Below are positions 60,647 through 64,000 of a DNA stretch of 64,000 nucleotides, in pieces. The notes beneath the pieces were generated by a model, which ran no database searches, was not told where the DNA came from, and worked only from the letters and a program-made list of their open reading frames with translations. Source of the stretch: Thalassospira sp. MCCC 1A01428 (lineage in GTDB: Bacteria > Pseudomonadota > Alphaproteobacteria > Rhodospirillales > Thalassospiraceae); the NCBI RefSeq assembly GCF_002115825.1, contig NZ_JFJZ01000015.1, forward strand, positions 1 to 64,000, written 5' to 3'. The translations under genes and the position numbers were made by a program. How positions within the stretch are numbered: position 1 is the stretch's first letter; every line of letters starts with the position of its first letter.

Positions 60647-63241
60647 ATGGAATTTGAGAAATTTACCGACCGGTCCAAAGGATTTTTGCAATCGGCGCAA
60701 ACTTTGGCCTTGCGCGAAAATCATCAGCAATTTGTGCCGGTTCACCTGCTTAAAGTGTTGCTTGATGATACGGAAGGCCTTGCGGCCAACCTGATCAAGG
60801 CGCAGGGCGGGGACCCTAAACTTGCCCTGCAACGCACCGAACAGGAACTGGCGAAGCTGCCCAAAGTGACCGGTGCCAATGGCCAGGTTTACCTGTCGAG
60901 CGAGTTTGCCCGCCTGATTGATGAAGCCCAGAAAATTGCCCAGAAAGCCGGTGACAGTTATGTCACATCGGAACGCTTGTTGCTGGCCTTAACCCTGGAT
61001 ACCAAATCGGTAACCGGTAAGGTTCTGGCAGATGCCGGGGTAACGGCACAGGGACTTAACACCGTTATCAATGATCTACGCAAAGGCCGCACTGCGGACA
61101 GTTCAGGGGCGGAAAGCCAGTATGATGCCCTTAAAAAATATGCACGCGACCTGACAGAAGCCGCCCGCGAGGGCAAACTGGACCCGGTGATTGGCCGGGA
61201 CGAAGAAATTCGCCGGGCCATTCAGGTTTTGTCGCGGCGGACCAAAAATAACCCGGTTCTGATCGGTGAACCCGGTGTTGGTAAAACAGCCATCGCCGAA
61301 GGCCTTGCCTTGCGCATTGTGAAGGGTGACGTTCCTGAAACCCTGAAAACCAAAAAGCTGCTGTCGCTTGATCTAGGGGCGTTGATTGCCGGGGCCAAGT
61401 TTCGCGGTGAATTTGAAGAACGGTTGAAAGCGGTTTTGTCCGAAATCGAAGCCGAAGCCGGACAGGTGATTTTGTTTATCGACGAGTTGCACACCCTGGT
61501 CGGGGCGGGCAAGTCGGAAGGGTCGATGGATGCATCGAACCTGTTAAAACCGATGCTGGCACGGGGCGAATTGCACTGTGTGGGCGCCACCACGCTAGAT
61601 GAATACCGTAAATATATTGAAAAGGACGCGGCCCTTGCCCGCCGTTTCCAGCCGGTATTTGTCAGCGAGCCGACTGTCGAAGACACGGTATCGATCTTGC
61701 GCGGGATCAAGGATAAATACGAACTGCATCATGGCGTGCGTATTGCCGATGCGGCCCTTGTGGCGGCAGCAACCTTGTCAAACCGCTATATCACCGACCG
61801 GTTTTTGCCCGATAAAGCCATCGATTTGATGGATGAATCGGCGTCGCGCCTGCGGATGGAACTGGATTCCAAGCCCGAGGAAATCGACGAGCTTGACCGC
61901 CGGATCATTCAGTTGAAAATTGAACGCGAAGCGCTGAAAAAAGAGGAAGACCACGCGTCAAAAGACCGGCTGGGCCGTTTGGACAAGGAACTGTCCGAAC
62001 TTGAAGATAAGTCTGCGACACTTACGGCAAAGTGGGAATCGCAGAAAAGCGAACTTGCGGCATCGACGCATATCAAGGAACAGCTTGACCAGGCGCGCGG
62101 CGAGCTGGAGCGCGCCATGCGTGACGGCTTGCTGGAGCGGGCCGGGCAGTTGCAGTATCAGGAAATTCCTGCCCTTGAACGATTGCTGGCCAAGGCAGAG
62201 GATGATCCTACCCACGGTATGAAAGACGAGGCCGTTACCGAAAAGCATATTGCATCGGTGGTGTCGCGCTGGACTGGTATTCCGGTTGATAAAATGCTGG
62301 AAGGCGAGCGTGAAAAGCTGCTTGATATGGAAAATGTCCTGCGCAAGCGCGTGGTGGGGCAGGACGATGCCGTCCGGTCCATTTCCAATGCGGTGCGTCG
62401 GGCCCGGGCCGGGTTGCAGGACCCGAACCGTCCGATTGGGTCGTTCCTGTTTTTAGGTCCGACCGGGGTTGGTAAAACCGAACTGACAAAGGCTTTGGCA
62501 CAGTTCCTGTTTGACGATGAACAGGCCATGGTGCGCATTGATATGTCGGAATTCATGGAAAAACATGCGGTGGCCCGTTTGATTGGCGCGCCTCCGGGCT
62601 ATGTTGGTTATGAAGAAGGCGGTTCTTTAACCGAAGCTGTGCGTCGCCGCCCGTATCAGGTGGTGCTGTTTGACGAAGTTGAAAAAGCCCATCCTGATGT
62701 GTTTAACGTGCTGCTTCAGGTGCTTGACGAAGGACGGTTGACCGACGGGCAGGGCCGCACAGTGGATTTCCGTAATACGCTGATTATTCTGACATCCAAC
62801 CTGGGGTCCGAAATTCTGGCGGCACAGGGGGAAGGTCATGATAGCGGCGAAGTGCGCAGCCAGGTCATGGAAGTGGTTCGGGCGTCGTTCCGGCCGGAAT
62901 TTTTGAACCGTCTGGACGAAGTCCTGTTGTTCCATCGTCTGGAGCGCGCCCAGATGGATCATATCGTTGATATTCAGCTGGGCCGTTTGGAAAAGCTGTT
63001 GGCCGATCGCAAGATCACGCTGAAGCTGGACGATTTTGCCAAAAGCTGGCTGGCGGACAAGGGGTATGACCCGGCTTATGGTGCCCGCCCGCTTAAACGT
63101 GTGTTCCAGCGGTATTTGCAGAACCCACTGGCCATGCAAATTCTGGAAGGCGTGGTGCATGACGGGGCAACGGTGCCGGTTTCGGCCGAGGCCGGTGTCT
63201 TGTTGCTAAATGGCAAGAAAGTTGAACTTGCTGACGGATAA
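60647..63241 (+). CDS. clpB: ATP-dependent chaperone ClpB
   Basis: An 864-residue AAA+ disaggregase. The Clp N-domain ([20 protein letters not shown]) is followed by the first ATPase domain (Walker A GEPGVGKT, Walker [15 protein letters not shown]), the coiled-coil middle domain (about residues 405-525, charged repeats such as [20 protein letters not shown]) and the second ATPase domain ([33 protein letters not shown]). It works with DnaK to rescue aggregated proteins. AAGGAG lies about 10 bases before the ATG. Usually heat-inducible. Confidence 0.97.
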   Translation: MEFEKFTDRSKGFLQSAQTLALRENHQQFVPVHLLKVLLDDTEGLAANLIKAQGGDPKLALQRTEQELAKLPKVTGANGQVYLSSEFARLIDEAQKIAQKAGDSYVTSERLLLALTLDTKSVTGKVLADAGVTAQGLNTVINDLRKGRTADSSGAESQYDALKKYARDLTEAAREGKLDPVIGRDEEIRRAIQVLSRRTKNNPVLIGEPGVGKTAIAEGLALRIVKGDVPETLKTKKLLSLDLGALIAGAKFRGEFEERLKAVLSEIEAEAGQVILFIDELHTLVGAGKSEGSMDASNLLKPMLARGELHCVGATTLDEYRKYIEKDAALARRFQPVFVSEPTVEDTVSILRGIKDKYELHHGVRIADAALVAAATLSNRYITDRFLPDKAIDLMDESASRLRMELDSKPEEIDELDRRIIQLKIEREALKKEEDHASKDRLGRLDKELSELEDKSATLTAKWESQKSELAASTHIKEQLDQARGELERAMRDGLLERAGQLQYQEIPALERLLAKAEDDPTHGMKDEAVTEKHIASVVSRWTGIPVDKMLEGEREKLLDMENVLRKRVVGQDDAVRSISNAVRRARAGLQDPNRPIGSFLFLGPTGVGKTELTKALAQFLFDDEQAMVRIDMSEFMEKHAVARLIGAPPGYVGYEEGGSLTEAVRRRPYQVVLFDEVEKAHPDVFNVLLQVLDEGRLTDGQGRTVDFRNTLIILTSNLGSEILAAQGEGHDSGEVRSQVMEVVRASFRPEFLNRLDEVLLFHRLERAQMDHIVDIQLGRLEKLLADRKITLKLDDFAKSWLADKGYDPAYGARPLKRVFQRYLQNPLAMQILEGVVHDGATVPVSAEAGVLLLNGKKVELADG

Positions 63242-63270
63242 GCCGCAGTTTTGGCCAGCCTGACTGTTTT

Positions 63271-63307
63271 AAACCCCCGGTATCGGATGATGCCGGGGGT
63301 TTATTTT
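63271..63307 (+). terminator. Rho-independent terminator after clpB
   Basis: AAACCCCCGG / CCGGGGGTTT, a 10-base-pair stem with a 12-base loop, followed by ATTTTA; 30 bases after the stop. Confidence 0.9.
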
Positions 63308-63380
63308 ACAAACATAATTTGGCCGTGATGATTTATCACATACAATGGATGTTTCATTTTCATTGGTCGGGGAACCTTGA

Positions 63381-64000
63381 ATGACCTTGTTGTCGCGTAA
63401 AATTGCCTGTGTTGCGGGTGCTGCCATTTTAACTGGCGGCGTTGTTTTAACTGCTGTTCCTGCCCAGGCGGAAAATTCGTTTTTCAGTTCGGCCAAAAAG
63501 GCGCTGGGCGATGTGATGAACAACCAGTCCTCGTCAGGCGATACAACGTCTTCGTCGGCGTCATCTGGGACCACAACAGGTACGAACAGCGCAGTGTCGT
63601 CGTTGTCGCAAGGGATGGTCGATGATGGTTTGCGCCAGGCCCTTGATAAAGGCATTGGTGCTGTAACCGCGATGTTAGGCGCCAAGGATGGTTTTAATAC
63701 GGACCCGGTGGCGCACATTCCGCTGCCTGATACGGTGAAGCGGGCACAATCGTTGTTAAACAAGGCCGGAATGGGCAGTTACGGCGATGAAATTGAATTG
63801 CGCATGAACCGTGCCGCTGAAAGTGCGATGGATAACGCCGGTGATATTCTGGTTGATGCCGTCAAAAAAATGACTGTTGCCGATGCCAAGGCCATTTTGC
63901 AAGGACCGGACGATGCGGCAACGGCCTATTTGCAAAAGGTTTCCGGTACCAGAATTGCCAATGACATGCGCCCGGTGATGAATGACGCCCTTTCCGATAC
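63381..64000 (+). CDS. Exported DUF4197-like protein (partial, runs off the window)
   Basis: An ATG at 63381 opens a frame with no stop up to the window end (206 codons). It begins with a signal peptide (LSRKIACVAGAAILTGGVVL, cleavage near PAQA), then a Ser/Thr-rich linker of about 35 residues, and a helical domain with GLRQALDKGIGAVTAML, IPLPDTVKRAQSLLNKAGMG and DAKAILQGPDDAATAYLQKV. These match the DUF4197 family of periplasmic proteins of unknown function. The C-terminus lies beyond the right edge. Confidence 0.82.
   Translation, partial: MTLLSRKIACVAGAAILTGGVVLTAVPAQAENSFFSSAKKALGDVMNNQSSSGDTTSSSASSGTTTGTNSAVSSLSQGMVDDGLRQALDKGIGAVTAMLGAKDGFNTDPVAHIPLPDTVKRAQSLLNKAGMGSYGDEIELRMNRAAESAMDNAGDILVDAVKKMTVADAKAILQGPDDAATAYLQKVSGTRIANDMRPVMNDALSD

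Overview
The window looks like chromosome from an alphaproteobacterium, most probably a marine member of the Rhodospirillales such as Thalassospira. The reasons are moderate GC, the order lysC, ptsP, rodZ-like, ispG, hisS, hemA, prfA, prmC, DUF4167, clpB, the glutamyl-tRNA reductase (C5) route to heme, and the ubiG, DUF1178, nitrilase, grxC, comF neighbourhood seen across this class. The assignment is inferred from gene content only. I found no rRNA, tRNA, CRISPR array, insertion sequence or prophage.

Left part (1-27 kb) is accessory. Positions 1-3990 hold the upstream end of an aryl-polyene-type lipid cluster on the minus strand: a ketosynthase-like protein, an acyltransferase, two acyl carrier proteins, a small membrane protein and the first codons of a probable AMP-ligase. 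A lipoprotein gene lies at its head and a phosphopantetheinyl transferase is divergent from it. Next come an aldo/keto reductase, an M20 amidohydrolase with its GntR regulator, and a complete sugar ABC uptake operon (binding protein, two permeases, PfkB kinase, ATPase) divergent from a ROK repressor. That operon lies between a decayed copy of the radC 3' end and the intact radC gene. MarR-fabF, a second MarR, an isochorismatase-like hydrolase, an MFS exporter, methionine aminopeptidase, a large exported alpha/beta hydrolase with a divergent GntR, sfsA and a DUF6500-like small protein follow.

Middle part (26-44 kb) appears to be a conserved housekeeping block (BioC-like methyltransferase, comF, grxC, nitrilase, DUF1178, ubiG, lysC) opened by accessory inserts. 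These are a PNPOx-ferredoxin reductase fusion with GST and LysR; a histidine-rich ABC exporter-type operon with a Tat-exported protein; a PhoA phosphatase with a good Pho box; two tandem acetyltransferases; and a PEBP-like protein, an AraC regulator and a HAD hydrolase.

Right part (43.6-64 kb) is mostly core: amino-acid, isoprenoid, heme and translation-termination genes in a plus-strand run, then clpB and a DUF4197 protein cut by the window edge. Between DUF4167 and clpB sits the most unusual gene, a 533-residue membrane protein that resembles VirD4/TraG coupling proteins but has lost both Walker motifs. It stands alone, with no conjugation genes nearby, next to a MOSC-domain gene.
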